From NCBI GenBank assembly GCA_026119935.1, contig JALRMH010000022.1, forward strand, positions 186,001-250,000: DNA of 64,000 nt, in the 5' to 3' direction. Positions 1-10,413 of this stretch are shown piece by piece. How positions within the stretch are numbered: the stretch's first letter is position 1; the number at the start of each line of letters is the position of its first letter. Source of the stretch: Endothia cerciana. Lineage: Eukaryota; Ascomycota; Sordariomycetes; Diaporthales; Cryphonectriaceae. A model generated the notes under the pieces. It worked only from the letters and a program-made list of their open reading frames with translations. It made no database searches and was not told where the DNA came from. Both the position numbers and the translations under genes were made by a program.

Positions 1-2
1 AA

Positions 3-1004
3 ATCCCAATCGAGAGATCAGATCAGGATACCACGCCAAGGGACCGCTCTCAGCGAGCACCGCACCGACGACAGGATGCAGCTATCCAGCGACCGACGTA
101 TTACCGCTTCGCGCGTATTTTCGGGCTCGACCCCACGGTGACACACCTCGATATCGTGCAAGGGATCTCGCAGACGGCACCGGTGGGCCGCGTCTTATCC
201 GTGGACCTCCTTGAGAAGGTCTACACAAAGAACGGCAGGGATTTGAGGGCCGCCTTCGTACTGTTCGACCATGAGGCCGCGCCGCGGGATCTCGTGCGCC
301 TCGCTAAGCAGGGCTTGTTCCTTATCCGCGGCCAGCCTCCGCATGTCTCTGTATATCACGAGCGGGCCTTTAGTGGAAATGACTTCAACGAGCTCTCCTC
401 GCGCGTGCTTCACTTGCGTGGGAATTCGGATGTGGAGGACTTCAGTGAGGAGGGCTTGCGCAATCTGCTCTTGGGCAATGGTCAGGTCGTGCGGGCTCTT
501 GGTCACCTGGGTCTCCGTTCGGAGCCTGTTGAGTGGTGGGGGCTCCCTATGGGTCAGCGCTTGATGGAGTGGCGCTTTTTCGACAATCAGAGGCAGACCA
601 GGGTTCTCATCCAAATACTGAGGCGGTATTTTCACGGCCAATTGTCGATTACGCCTGGTCCTGACCCGTGCTGGAACAAGAAGCGCTATCCGAGGGACAG
701 GCAGATTACCGACAACGCTATATATCTGGGCGGGCTTAACAAGTCGGACGGCAAACGGAAGTGGACTAAGCCGCAAGCATCACCAAACACTCCGCTGGCC
801 GGCGGGAACAAGCTCCCATCTCGTTTTGACCAGATTATAAGCACGGGTGGTGGGCAGACAGACGTCGCCGTCCAGGGTGAGAACGATAAGGTCGATATCG
901 AGGCCATGAGAGTCATGGATGAAGAACAACAGAAGCGGGTTGAGGCTTGGAAACGACTTTATCGCAGCTTGCAGCAACGATCAAATAGGTCCAACTCAAC
1001 CTGA
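3..1004 (+). CDS. RRM-like hypothetical protein, 5' truncated by window edge
   Basis: The frame is open from the left edge to a TGA at 1002-1004, so this is the 3' part of a longer gene; an apparent GTG start at 138 is only an in-frame valine. The visible part is about 333 residues. It shows two successive alternating beta/alpha stretches that look like RRM folds: the first around YYRFARIFGLDP...VFVLF-type strands (about 160-350), the second around RVLHLRGNSDVEDFSEEGL (about 400-640). A basic, polar, probably disordered tail follows and ends in a short helical segment rich in Glu, Gln, Lys and Arg. RNA binding is inferred from the fold pattern only; no RNP1 consensus is clear. I do not recognise a named family. 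Confidence 0.6.
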   Translation: MPIERSDQDTTPRDRSQRAPHRRQDAAIQRPTYYRFARIFGLDPTVTHLDIVQGISQTAPVGRVLSVDLLEKVYTKNGRDLRAAFVLFDHEAAPRDLVRLAKQGLFLIRGQPPHVSVYHERAFSGNDFNELSSRVLHLRGNSDVEDFSEEGLRNLLLGNGQVVRALGHLGLRSEPVEWWGLPMGQRLMEWRFFDNQRQTRVLIQILRRYFHGQLSITPGPDPCWNKKRYPRDRQITDNAIYLGGLNKSDGKRKWTKPQASPNTPLAGGNKLPSRFDQIISTGGGQTDVAVQGENDKVDIEAMRVMDEEQQKRVEAWKRLYRSLQQRSNRSNST

Positions 1005-4000
1005 GAGGTGAGTCACGATCGATGTGTCTTTATATACCTCTAGCACAGCAGCCTTGTGCGACGCTCCGAGTATTCGGCTTCATGCAGCGGCTCGATGAGC
1101 AGTGGCTCCCGGAAACTCGGTCTATCTGCGAGTGTCTCGTGAGAGTGTCATCGTTTCCACTAAGACGTTCCAGGGGCGTCTGTCTGTTGAGTCGTGACAA
1201 TTTGGTCGAGTCCAGAGAGTCAACACTGCTGATCATGGCATGGGCTGCAGTGGAGCGTGGCGGGATGCTTTACCGTGAGCCCATTCCCCGGCAACAACGT
1301 GCATCAAGACAAGGAAAGAAGAAGCAGATCTGTTACAACATGCATGGGAACTTCAATTTCTGATCTGCCACTGATCAGATTTTTTTGGCACCATTCAAGT
1401 TGATCTATTCAAATAAGATGGTGACCAAGCAGGGCAGTGCGGCAACGAGGTCATTCAACAGAACAACCCGGAAGCAGATTCGCATCCCTCTTGCAGAGCT
1501 GCCAGCCAGAGGTAACGTTGTCAAGTCTCCACCTAGGGACCCTTTTCAGGATCATATTGACGGATTTGCCAACGAATCAGACACGGTCGACACCTAAGAT
1601 GAGGGCGGGCCTCCAGCAGCATCAGCACCATTCTCATGGACCACCAGGCTTCTGCGGTAAAGTCTACCGGATGGTGCTTCGACACAAAACCTACCGTGCA
1701 ACAGGCCCATCGAGAATCTTCCATCGTGCAGCTGTCCCCCCTAGACGGCGGGGCCGTCAGCCAACGCCCCTAATGGGTTGGTACCGCACAGGAATTACAA
1801 GCATCTAACGACTCGGCTTTCAACCCACAGCCGCGGGCTGAGGCTGCAGTTGGAGGCGCTCCGGGGCGTCGAGGGCGCGTTTGTCATTTGTGGCCCGGAT
1901 GATGAAGAGAGGGAGGAAGAGGAAGAGGAAGTGATGAGAACGCACGACCGTGCTGATTCACAACGGTAATGTTATGCTTCTAGGTTGGATGCATAATCAC
2001 TACTCTGGTATTCCGGTGCCGGGTTTGAGCAAAATGAGAGTCATAAGCACGGTACGATGAACAAGCTTCGTTCTCAGGTATCTGATATATCATCGCTCTC
2101 CGACGCCTCCCTCATGGGATCCGCTTCTACCTTTGCCTTAACAACCCTCTCACCTCCTTATGCGTGAAATTATCCATCCCATCCAAGCCATGGCGTCGGC
2201 GTGGTCCTATTCTGCCTCATATGCCTCTTGTATTGCCTGTGCTATGATAGCTTCCAGCTCCTAGCCGTCTTCTGCTATTCCTCATCTCGCTGCACTGAAC
2301 GCACCCCAACGGCCGTTCAGGCTGCCTCAGCCCTACGTCCTGCAAGTTGTGGGGTCTCGAGTCCAACCACCCTCATGGGGTCTGGTGTCTCTAGTTGTCT
2401 ACATTCCTTTACCTGTTCAGCGTCCATATCGTAACCCGCCCCCACAAGCTTGTAGAGTCGTCTCCTCCTTGGCTGATAAATGCCCAATGCTATCGACCAT
2501 TTAGTTTCCAGCTCGTTGCCAAGCCTTTTTTTCCCCCTCTTTTCCCCCCTTCCTTCGTTGACGCCGTGAGAAGCAAACAGAAGAAGAGTAAAAGAAAGAA
2601 AAAGGCGCACTAGGCATGGAAAATCTCTAACCGTTCTGAAGTAAATATGTGAAGTAGATAAAAAAACATCTTGGTTAGTATGAGAATACTAATATGTTGA
2701 ATGTAAAACCCTCCAGTCCTAGACTAAGTCTGAAAGTAAGGCCTATCACTATATCTTCTGTGGGCTTAAACTGCTAGCGAAAGGGTGTCAATCGAGACCT
2801 GTTTCTTTGCACATGGCCTCCCAACAAGCATACCATTTGGCACCTAGAACACCAACGGTAACACGATGAGCTCCCGTAGCGTACTTTTTGCTCCGACAGT
2901 CATCCTGAAATTGCGGCCGCAGAGCTCTGTTGACAATGAAGACGACTTCCAGACTGAGCCAAGATGTCCTCTATGCCTGTGAACTCCTTCTACCTTGTAG
3001 ATGAAACGCAAAAGTCCTTCGTGATTTTTACTCCATTACCTGATGGGTCCACCCCAAGATCCTCCCCGACTCGTCCGACATCCAAAACGCCCTGTCACTA
3101 CTCCAACCACCCCTCAGCTCCGCGTCAGGATAATACCTCATCGCCAACTCGCCACTACTCGGGTCATCAAGCGTGGTATCCGGCGCGATGATATAGAAAA
3201 TCCCACAGCCCTCCTAACGCTCACTATTCAGTGGCCGGGCTTCATATCAAGTCAATTCACAGGACGCCGTTGTGACATCCACACTATGTAATGGACAATT
3301 TGTGAAATATGTTATAGTCAGCTTCGCCACTATCACCTACAAAGTATGTATTAATCCTAAGGGGAGGGACTTAGTACTTGGGACATATTTCTATTTCTCA
3401 GATGGCTCAATGGACATAGACTGGGCATGGAGGTAGTCAGTGGTCCCTTAAGGGATGATGACGCCCCTCCCTTGAGAGAGAAGTGCAGGTTGCACACACG
3501 CCTCAATGAACGTTCTTACAATTCATATCCTGCCGAAATTGTCCTGGCCGCTGCTCTGTATTTTGCACTGGGACCTACAATACATACGAGATCCTAGTGC
3601 TGTCCATGGCGAGAGCACCAGATAGTGTGCCTAGATGGCCTTCAATGGGTCGAGCTTGAGTCATCCTGGAACGTGGGCAACCAGCTTCTTCGAGAAGTCT
3701 ATTCGACGAGTGCATGAGATTTCGTCGACTTCGTGATATCAGATGACCAGGACTTGAGACACGAGGGAGGATCATCGACAGTCGGAGCATTTCGGTACTC
3801 AATGGATACTACGCAAGCATGGAATTGTCCTAACCACTGAGACACTCGACCTGACCACCGCCGGTCTATACCGAGCTTGGAGGTATTGATAGAGTGCTGA
3901 GCTTAGACGCATCCAGGGCCACCGGGGATGACCCCGGGCACCAGATCGGCAATCAAGCTGCATATGCGCCTCGGCCAGAGCATTTGGATCGACCTAACCC

Positions 4001-6604
4001 ACACCGCGAGTCTCATTGAGAGATTCAGCATTCCCCGGAGTCCTTGGGAATATCGATACGCCATGCTTCCACGTATTGGCATATGTCTCGTGGCTGTTGC
4101 GGCGACTCAGCTCGGGTGACCGGTGCGCTGCTCGTGTGCGGTCAGCAACGGGTATCGGTTTATGCCACGACAAGATCAGTCGAGATTGAAATCGACATGC
4201 TGATTCCCTGCGCTCACTTCCGCGCTCCACGCTGCCCTGGAGTCGGATGGCGCCAGCGGTCGGCCTCGACATCTCAGCAGTTCCGCAAGACAGCTGTGGA
4301 GGCCGGATCTCGCGCTTTTGGGCCCCAAGGATTGTATGTACCCCGCTCGCCTGGGAGTAAGACGTCTTGCGACAACTCGCCCGGCTGGGCTGAGAATTGA
4401 GGGCGGCACCCTGGACATGGTCAACAACTGCCGGTGCTAATCAGCGCTTTGAAATGCCGCGCCGCAGCGAGGAATGGAGAGTTGCCGCTGTCGAGCCAGC
4501 AGTCCTGCACCCTCCGTCGAAGAATATGTCCCATTTGAGACCTCGCTCTGACGAGAGGCGGCAGCCACTGCAACTCTGGTGCGTAAACCTTCGAATCACT
4601 TGATGTTTGTTAGCGCCGCAGTCCGCAAATGCCATGTGCGTGCAGGGCTGGAGGTGCCCTCGCCCAAACGAGGAAGAGTGGGGAGAGGGAAGGATAGGAT
4701 AGGGCGGTGGTGTGGACGATACACGTGGCCCCAAGGATCTCGATTAATGGCGATGGCTGAATCGTTCCGGGTTTCAAGGGAGATCATACGAGAGCTCGGA
4801 AGGACTCGACAAACCCCACCAAGAGTGCATCGTGACGGTCCGTCCATGGGCGCGTCGGCAACCCAATGTCGGCCGCGCGGGGACCTAATGTTGGAAAGTC
4901 CCCGAGGAGTCGCAACAAGTGGATAGGCCCGTGGCCGGCCATGTTTTGAGCTACCGACGAGCTTGGAAGATCTGACAGCTGCCATCCGAGGAGCTTGTTC
5001 AGACTAAAGATCGTGGCCACGGCCAACTCGGTGGTCAACCCTGCCAATATTGAAACCCTGGCATTCTTAACGAGCCAAGCTCCCGCGCAAGCCGGAGCGC
5101 GGCTGGGCGAACACGAGCGCCAATGCGTGAGATGGCCTGTTGCAACCCCGTTGCGCATGAGCATTCTGGACTGGCAATGCTAGCACCAGGGAGGGAGTTG
5201 AAGGTCGACAATTGGTCTCTTGCTAGGGCGGTTGCGGGAATGGGTCTGCAAGGTCCTTTGTTGGCGCACAGCAGATGGCCCACCTAGTCCATAACGGTAG
5301 GTAGATGTCAGACCGCCTGACGGTACAGTAGGTATATCAACACGACCGTCAATGGGGGGGTTACATGTCTGCATGTTCCACCGGCGGCGGCTCGCAGTGT
5401 CTCATAAAGAGCGAACTTGAAGTCAGACAGGAGCAAGTATGTTTGTCGTGAGTCGAAGCCCCCCCCCCCCCCCAACTCCAGTAAGTATCGACATACGGAC
5501 GTAGCCAGGAACATGGAGGAGGGAGGGGATTGCCATGAGCATTTCTAAGGGACGTAGAAGCCACCATGGTACGGAGTAAGAGCTTGTTGTTGAAGGGGTG
5601 GTGTTGAGATGGGATCGAGCCTTGTCATCTTAGCGAGGGAGGGAGGGGACGAGACGCCCCGGGGGGATCGTCGAGGCAGACGGTCCACCACGGAAACATC
5701 GCCATGGTCACCCCCTCAGGGCTGCCCAGGGCTGCCACGGCTGCTAGCGGCCAGGACGTTGAAGCTAGACAACGGACCCTGGAACCCTGCGGCCGCCAGC
5801 GCAACGCACGGCCATGGATTGGTTTCCTTCTTTTCAAATGTCGACTGTCACGAGCGCAGGCCCAGATATCAGAGGCCCAGCGGCAATTCTTCCTCTGCCC
5901 GCATGCACGACTCCCCTCGCCAAGGGATCTCCTCTGTATCTCTGGTCCCATGTGCCATCCCACATCGGTCGCCAGGCCATTGTGACTCCCACCCTGATGA
6001 TTTGTTGGAGGGAAAGCTTCTTTCTCCCGCGGGTACTTCTCCTCAGCCAGAGAGGCACAGCGATTTCGGAGTCTATCCTGAAAGGTTCTCCCTCACCTCG
6101 CCTCGCCTCGCCTTGGCAAGAACCTATCACAGTACCTTCACCGATTTATCTCTCGCGCGTTGTCCCGACCCGTCGATGTGATCGCCTCGTGATAGGTGAT
6201 CAGAATATACCGCCGTGTCTCATCCGACCTCGTACAGCCTCGAAGCGAGCCTGGGACAACCACATGCGGTCATGCAGGTCTCTCCCGGCCCTCCTCACCC
6301 ACAGACCGTATTTCATCCCTTCGGATTAACCGCTTCGAGTCACGCTTGCGAGACGACGGTCGCACTGACCCACGTCGTCGACAGACACCGATGTATGTAC
6401 GAGTATAATGGTGATGCCCTTCCATGCACGACATCACATCGGCAGCACCGGGTGCCACCGCGGGGGACTTATATGCTGATAAAGACACGCATTCTAGAAT
6501 ATCTCGGCACTTCCTCCTGCTATTCTTCCCGGCCTGTCCCTCTAGACTTGCGTGTGAAGTAGCCCAATGTGGCGTCAACCTCAGCCCAGCTAGCTGCATC
6601 AGCC
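1005..6604. other. 5.6 kb region with no convincing gene
   Basis: Only short overlapping frames are present, none with a recognisable motif, good codon pattern or plausible splice-joined continuation. The longest (5609-6181, plus, 190 aa) is low complexity and rich in Pro, Ser and Arg. Visible structure: a hairpin followed by a T run at 1359-1386, an AT-rich patch around 2630-2760, a run of 15 C at 5459-5473, and a CT-rich stretch with CCTCG repeats near 6090-6115. The last several hundred bases probably form the promoter and leader of the gene at 6605. Confidence 0.5.
1359..1386 (+). other. Perfect hairpin followed by T7 run
   Basis: TCTGATC (1359-1365) pairs with GATCAGA (1373-1379) across a 7-base loop, followed by seven T (1380-1386). 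It resembles a stem plus oligo-T terminator. In a fungus, oligo-T can end RNA polymerase III transcripts, but I see no A box, B box or tRNA fold upstream, so the role is open. Confidence 0.3.
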
Positions 6605-9600
6605 ATGTCTCTTCTCCCTATCGACCCAGCCGACTTTCCGGATGTTCCGACCCGCAAGGCCCTGATAGCCATAGATTTCCAGAACGACTTCCTCGCCAAG
6701 GATGGCGCGCTCCCGGTGAAGCAGCCGGATGGCATGGTCGACAGGGTCATCAGCCTGGCCGAGGCCATCCGCGACTCCGGCTACGGCGAGGTCATCTGGG
6801 TGCGCAGCCAGTTCGACACCAACCGTGCGGCAGGTGACCAGCAGATCATGGCCGCGGATACGCCGCAGCTGCCCATGAGGCCCGGGGCGTCCGCTGCTGC
6901 CGCAGCCGCTCGCATGCGCAGATCACAACCCGCAACCGCACCGCTCGAGGCCGACCCGGAGGCCTTCCTCAGTGTCGTCGGAGGCCAGGCTGGCAAGACG
7001 AAGCCGCAGTGCGTGCGCAAGGGGACCCGGGGCGCAGAGTTCCTGCCTGCCATTGCGGCGGCCAAGGGGCCGCGGGACTACGCCATGACCAAGAGCTACT
7101 ATTCTGCCTTCCATTCGGGCCAGCTGCTCAATCTGCTGAGGAGGCAGTTCGCCACCGAACTGTACATCTGCGGTTCGATGTCCAACGTCAGCGTGTATGC
7201 CACCGCGCTCGCCGCGAGTTCTCATGGCTTCAGCATCACCATCGTGGAGGACTGCTGCGGGTACCGGAGCGAGATGAGGCACATGAACGCGGCGAGGAAG
7301 CTGATGGAGCAGACGGGGTGCGAGTTCACCCTGGCCGCCGATGTCATACCCACGCTCAGACCGAAGAGCTCTTCATCGACGGCCTCCAAGGGGCACAAGG
7401 ACCCGGGTGGGCCACCTCAGATACCACCGGAGCTCATCGCAGCGGCGGTGGCAGGAAGCAGAAGCAAGGGAATGCCCGTACGTCCAAGACTTGCATCTCC
7501 TTCAAATGACCCTGCCCGCAGCACGGAGGATCAGCAGGAGACGAGAGAGGCAGAAGAAGGAGGAGCTGCTGTCCCATCGCCGCCATCGTCATCACAAAAC
7601 CTTCCCTCCTCACTAGACAAGCTGAAGCTAAGCTCCGAGTCTCCAGAGCCTGCCATTATCTCTCAGCATGCCGATGACACACCTGTCGACGAGGCCACCA
7701 CACTGGAGTCCGAAGATGAGTCACCACAGCCCAAGGTTGAGCCGGCGGTTCAGCCCGTGGTGACAGTCCAGGATGCCAAGGCTGAGGGCGCAGATGCGCA
7801 GGAACAGGAAAAGGTTGAGCATGACCCACAGGTGCTCGTGCCTGATCGGACAAAGGGACCCACCGAGGCTAGCAAGGCACCAGAGCGTCATCTTGAAGTA
7901 CAAAGCGGCATAGCCAGCCCAGCGGGAGAAGCGGCAAGGGCGGAAGCCAAAGCTGGCGTATTGCTGACCGGGACCAACGAACCTACACCGGCGGAGCACG
8001 AGCCTGATAACAACACAAGGCCTTTCACGCGTAACCTGACGGAATTCTCTGTCTCCGAAGCACTATTAATGGCACCGACACCAGACCATCTCCTGGAGGA
8101 GGCCCGTGCCAACCGGTTAAGAACAAAGATCCCGCCTGTATCCCCGCTGGTCAAGTCCAAGGTCGCCGGTCAACATGTCGAATCTTCAGCAGGCAAGACT
8201 GCCAACGAGGAGCCAGAAGCTGAAGTAAACACCGAACCAACGGCCAGTTCTAGCGTCAGAAAACCGGGTGTGCCGGAGCGGCTCTGTGAGGGCGATACGA
8301 CGTTGGCCCGGGACTTCCTCCCGCCATCTCTCGTTGAGGGCATTTTCGAGCGACTGTGCCAGGAGGTGCACTTCAAGAAGATGATGCATCAAGGCGGCGA
8401 GGTTCCGCGCTTCGTTGCGGTACAGGGTCAGGTTGATGAGGACGGCACCGAGCCGGTCTACAGACATCCCAGCGACGAATCGCCACCTCTGGCACCGTTC
8501 ACGCCCACAGTGGAACAGATCCAGAGGCACGTCGCCCGAGCACTAGGCCACCCGATCAACCACGTACTGATCCAGTGCTATCGTAATGGGAATGACTACA
8601 TCAGCGAGCATAGCGACAAGACACTCGATATCTTCAGGCGGTCCTACATCGCGAACGTTAGTCTCGGTGCCGAGAGGACGATGATCTTCAGGCAGAAGAG
8701 GGGCGACAAGAACAATGTCCCCAAGCAGGCGCACGGGATACCAGGCCTGATCGAAGACGACGAGAATACTCAGACACTCTTGAAAGATACCGACAAAGCC
8801 ACCCGGCCACCAGGATACGCCCCGACCTCCTCCAAGCGCCAAACCATCCGCTGCCCCATGCCGCATAACTCCCTCATCAAGATGGGCCTTGCGACTAATG
8901 AGAAATGGCTCCACGGCATCCGCGCCGACAAGCGGCCGCAGACCGAGAAATCCAGACCCGAGCTCGCCTGGAATGGTATCCGCATCAGCCTCACCTTTCG
9001 CTACGTCGCGACCTTCCTGACGCCCTCATCTCAGGACGCCACCGGGCCAAAAGAGCCCCTGATCTGGGGCCAGGGCGCGACGTCCAAGGCTCCCGAGACC
9101 GCTAGACCCGTGGTCAATGGGCAGACGCCCGAGGCCATCTCGCTGCTGAAATCTTTCGGAAAAGAGAACAATAGCCCAGATTTTGACTGGGAGGCCAATT
9201 ACAGCCGCGGGTACGACGTGCTGCATATGAAGGCCGCCCCGCGATACTTCGGCTGCGGTGATACGATTGTTGATGGGCGCGTAAGGGTCATGCTGGCCGA
9301 GTGTGGTGTGAAGTACGCGCGAGGTGTCGCCGGCGGCGGCACGAAGAAGGCTAGCGGTGGCGGACTGCCGCCGGTGCGCGGCGCTGGCCCGGGCGAGGTC
9401 ATACCTGTTAGGTTTGTGATTGATGATGCGGATCGCACGACGACGGTGGGGGACGCCGCTATCTTGCTTTACCTTGATATGAAGCACCCGAAGAAGCGAG
9501 GCGGCGACGCAGAGGTTGCAAAAATATATACTCGATTCTATGCTGCCCTTGCGCTCGAGCAGCGATGGAAGCGGCTTTGGCAGACCGAGAAGGGCAGCGA

Positions 9601-10060
9601 GAAGGCCCAACTCAGGACTGCTATTGCAAGGCTGGCCAAGACAGAGCTCGTCCAGTTCGACTTGTGGGCCGCGGACGTCAGCACGCCAGCTTCCCGTGCT
9701 GGTCGAGCTGCATTTTTGGGTGTTGCGGGCGGTGCAGAACCGAGCATCGCGGATTACGCGCTCTGGTCAGTGCTGCATGACATGGCCACAGCGTGGACCG
9801 TGGACCTGGGCTTCGAGGTCACTCCGAGCCGTACAGTATTCGGACACCTGAAATTGATGGCGCTGGAGAGGTACTATGTCGAGTTTGCGGCCAGGAAGAG
9901 TGTACTGCAGGTCTTCGGGGAGGTCGCCATACCAGAGCCCGGGTCAGACGGGAACGGAGCCGCGAAGGAGGACGTAAATGACACCGAGGGGAACGAGAAG
10001 ACTGGGCTGTCGCCAGGAGAGGGGAAGTTGCCGCAGCTTGAAGAGGTTGGGAAAAGCTGA
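6605..10060 (+). CDS. Isochorismatase-like / AlkB-like dioxygenase / GST-like fusion protein
   Basis: Single-exon gene of 1151 residues; I use the ATG at 6605 because the in-frame upstream codon (6569) is GTG. Residues about 15-235 form an isochorismatase-like cysteine hydrolase with a visible Asp24-Lys139-Cys189 triad (IAIDFQNDFL, CVRKGTRG, YICGSMSNVS). Residues about 260-550 are a Glu/Pro/Ser-rich disordered linker. Residues about 555-800 are an AlkB-like Fe(II)/2-oxoglutarate dioxygenase: His669-x-Asp671 in SEHSD, distal His770 in WLHGIR, then the Arg-rich RISLTFR strand that normally binds 2-oxoglutarate. Residues about 920-1110 resemble a glutathione-S-transferase thioredoxin-like plus helical C-terminal part. 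All metal ligands are present, so nucleic-acid dealkylation or demethylation is plausible. The joint role with the hydrolase and GST-like parts is unknown. Convergent with the next gene. Confidence 0.85.
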   Translation: MSLLPIDPADFPDVPTRKALIAIDFQNDFLAKDGALPVKQPDGMVDRVISLAEAIRDSGYGEVIWVRSQFDTNRAAGDQQIMAADTPQLPMRPGASAAAAAARMRRSQPATAPLEADPEAFLSVVGGQAGKTKPQCVRKGTRGAEFLPAIAAAKGPRDYAMTKSYYSAFHSGQLLNLLRRQFATELYICGSMSNVSVYATALAASSHGFSITIVEDCCGYRSEMRHMNAARKLMEQTGCEFTLAADVIPTLRPKSSSSTASKGHKDPGGPPQIPPELIAAAVAGSRSKGMPVRPRLASPSNDPARSTEDQQETREAEEGGAAVPSPPSSSQNLPSSLDKLKLSSESPEPAIISQHADDTPVDEATTLESEDESPQPKVEPAVQPVVTVQDAKAEGADAQEQEKVEHDPQVLVPDRTKGPTEASKAPERHLEVQSGIASPAGEAARAEAKAGVLLTGTNEPTPAEHEPDNNTRPFTRNLTEFSVSEALLMAPTPDHLLEEARANRLRTKIPPVSPLVKSKVAGQHVESSAGKTANEEPEAEVNTEPTASSSVRKPGVPERLCEGDTTLARDFLPPSLVEGIFERLCQEVHFKKMMHQGGEVPRFVAVQGQVDEDGTEPVYRHPSDESPPLAPFTPTVEQIQRHVARALGHPINHVLIQCYRNGNDYISEHSDKTLDIFRRSYIANVSLGAERTMIFRQKRGDKNNVPKQAHGIPGLIEDDENTQTLLKDTDKATRPPGYAPTSSKRQTIRCPMPHNSLIKMGLATNEKWLHGIRADKRPQTEKSRPELAWNGIRISLTFRYVATFLTPSSQDATGPKEPLIWGQGATSKAPETARPVVNGQTPEAISLLKSFGKENNSPDFDWEANYSRGYDVLHMKAAPRYFGCGDTIVDGRVRVMLAECGVKYARGVAGGGTKKASGGGLPPVRGAGPGEVIPVRFVIDDADRTTTVGDAAILLYLDMKHPKKRGGDAEVAKIYTRFYAALALEQRWKRLWQTEKGSEKAQLRTAIARLAKTELVQFDLWAADVSTPASRAGRAAFLGVAGGAEPSIADYALWSVLHDMATAWTVDLGFEVTPSRTVFGHLKLMALERYYVEFAARKSVLQVFGEVAIPEPGSDGNGAAKEDVNDTEGNEKTGLSPGEGKLPQLEEVGKS

Positions 10061-10413
10061 TGGGGGAGGGGAGCCCTTATGATTGCGCTGACAGGATAAT
10101 ACCCAGGGAGAGAAAATCTATGGGCTCAATCAACAGAGGGGCAACGTCACCGGTCAATACGGGGGGAGAACTTCGGAGGATTTACCAGTCCCATGAAGAT
10201 ACGACATAAACAAGGAGGTGTCATAGCATAGCGATGGTAGGATATCAAAATCATCGTTCATGTGATCATTGTATCCGAGGAAAGCCCAACGTCCATGCCA
10301 TCGTCCTCAAAGCGATACCTGGTTGGACGCCATCGCGCGGTGCAAGTGGCATCCATGGTATGGCAAGCAAATCGTCGCACGAAAAAACAACAACCAACCG
10401 ACAAAACGCCTGC
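10061..10413. other. Convergent intergenic spacer
   Basis: 353 bases between the 3' ends of the fusion gene (plus) and the unknown gene (minus). Probably two 3' UTRs. Nothing else is seen. Confidence 0.6.

Noticed and set aside
195..776. 193-codon frame on the minus strand
   Set aside because: Shadow of the RRM-like gene on the plus strand; no motif and no plausible context.
5609..6181. 190-codon plus-strand frame
   Set aside because: Low-complexity, Pro/Ser/Arg-rich, overlaps another frame of similar length, no motif; more likely GC/CT-rich promoter sequence.
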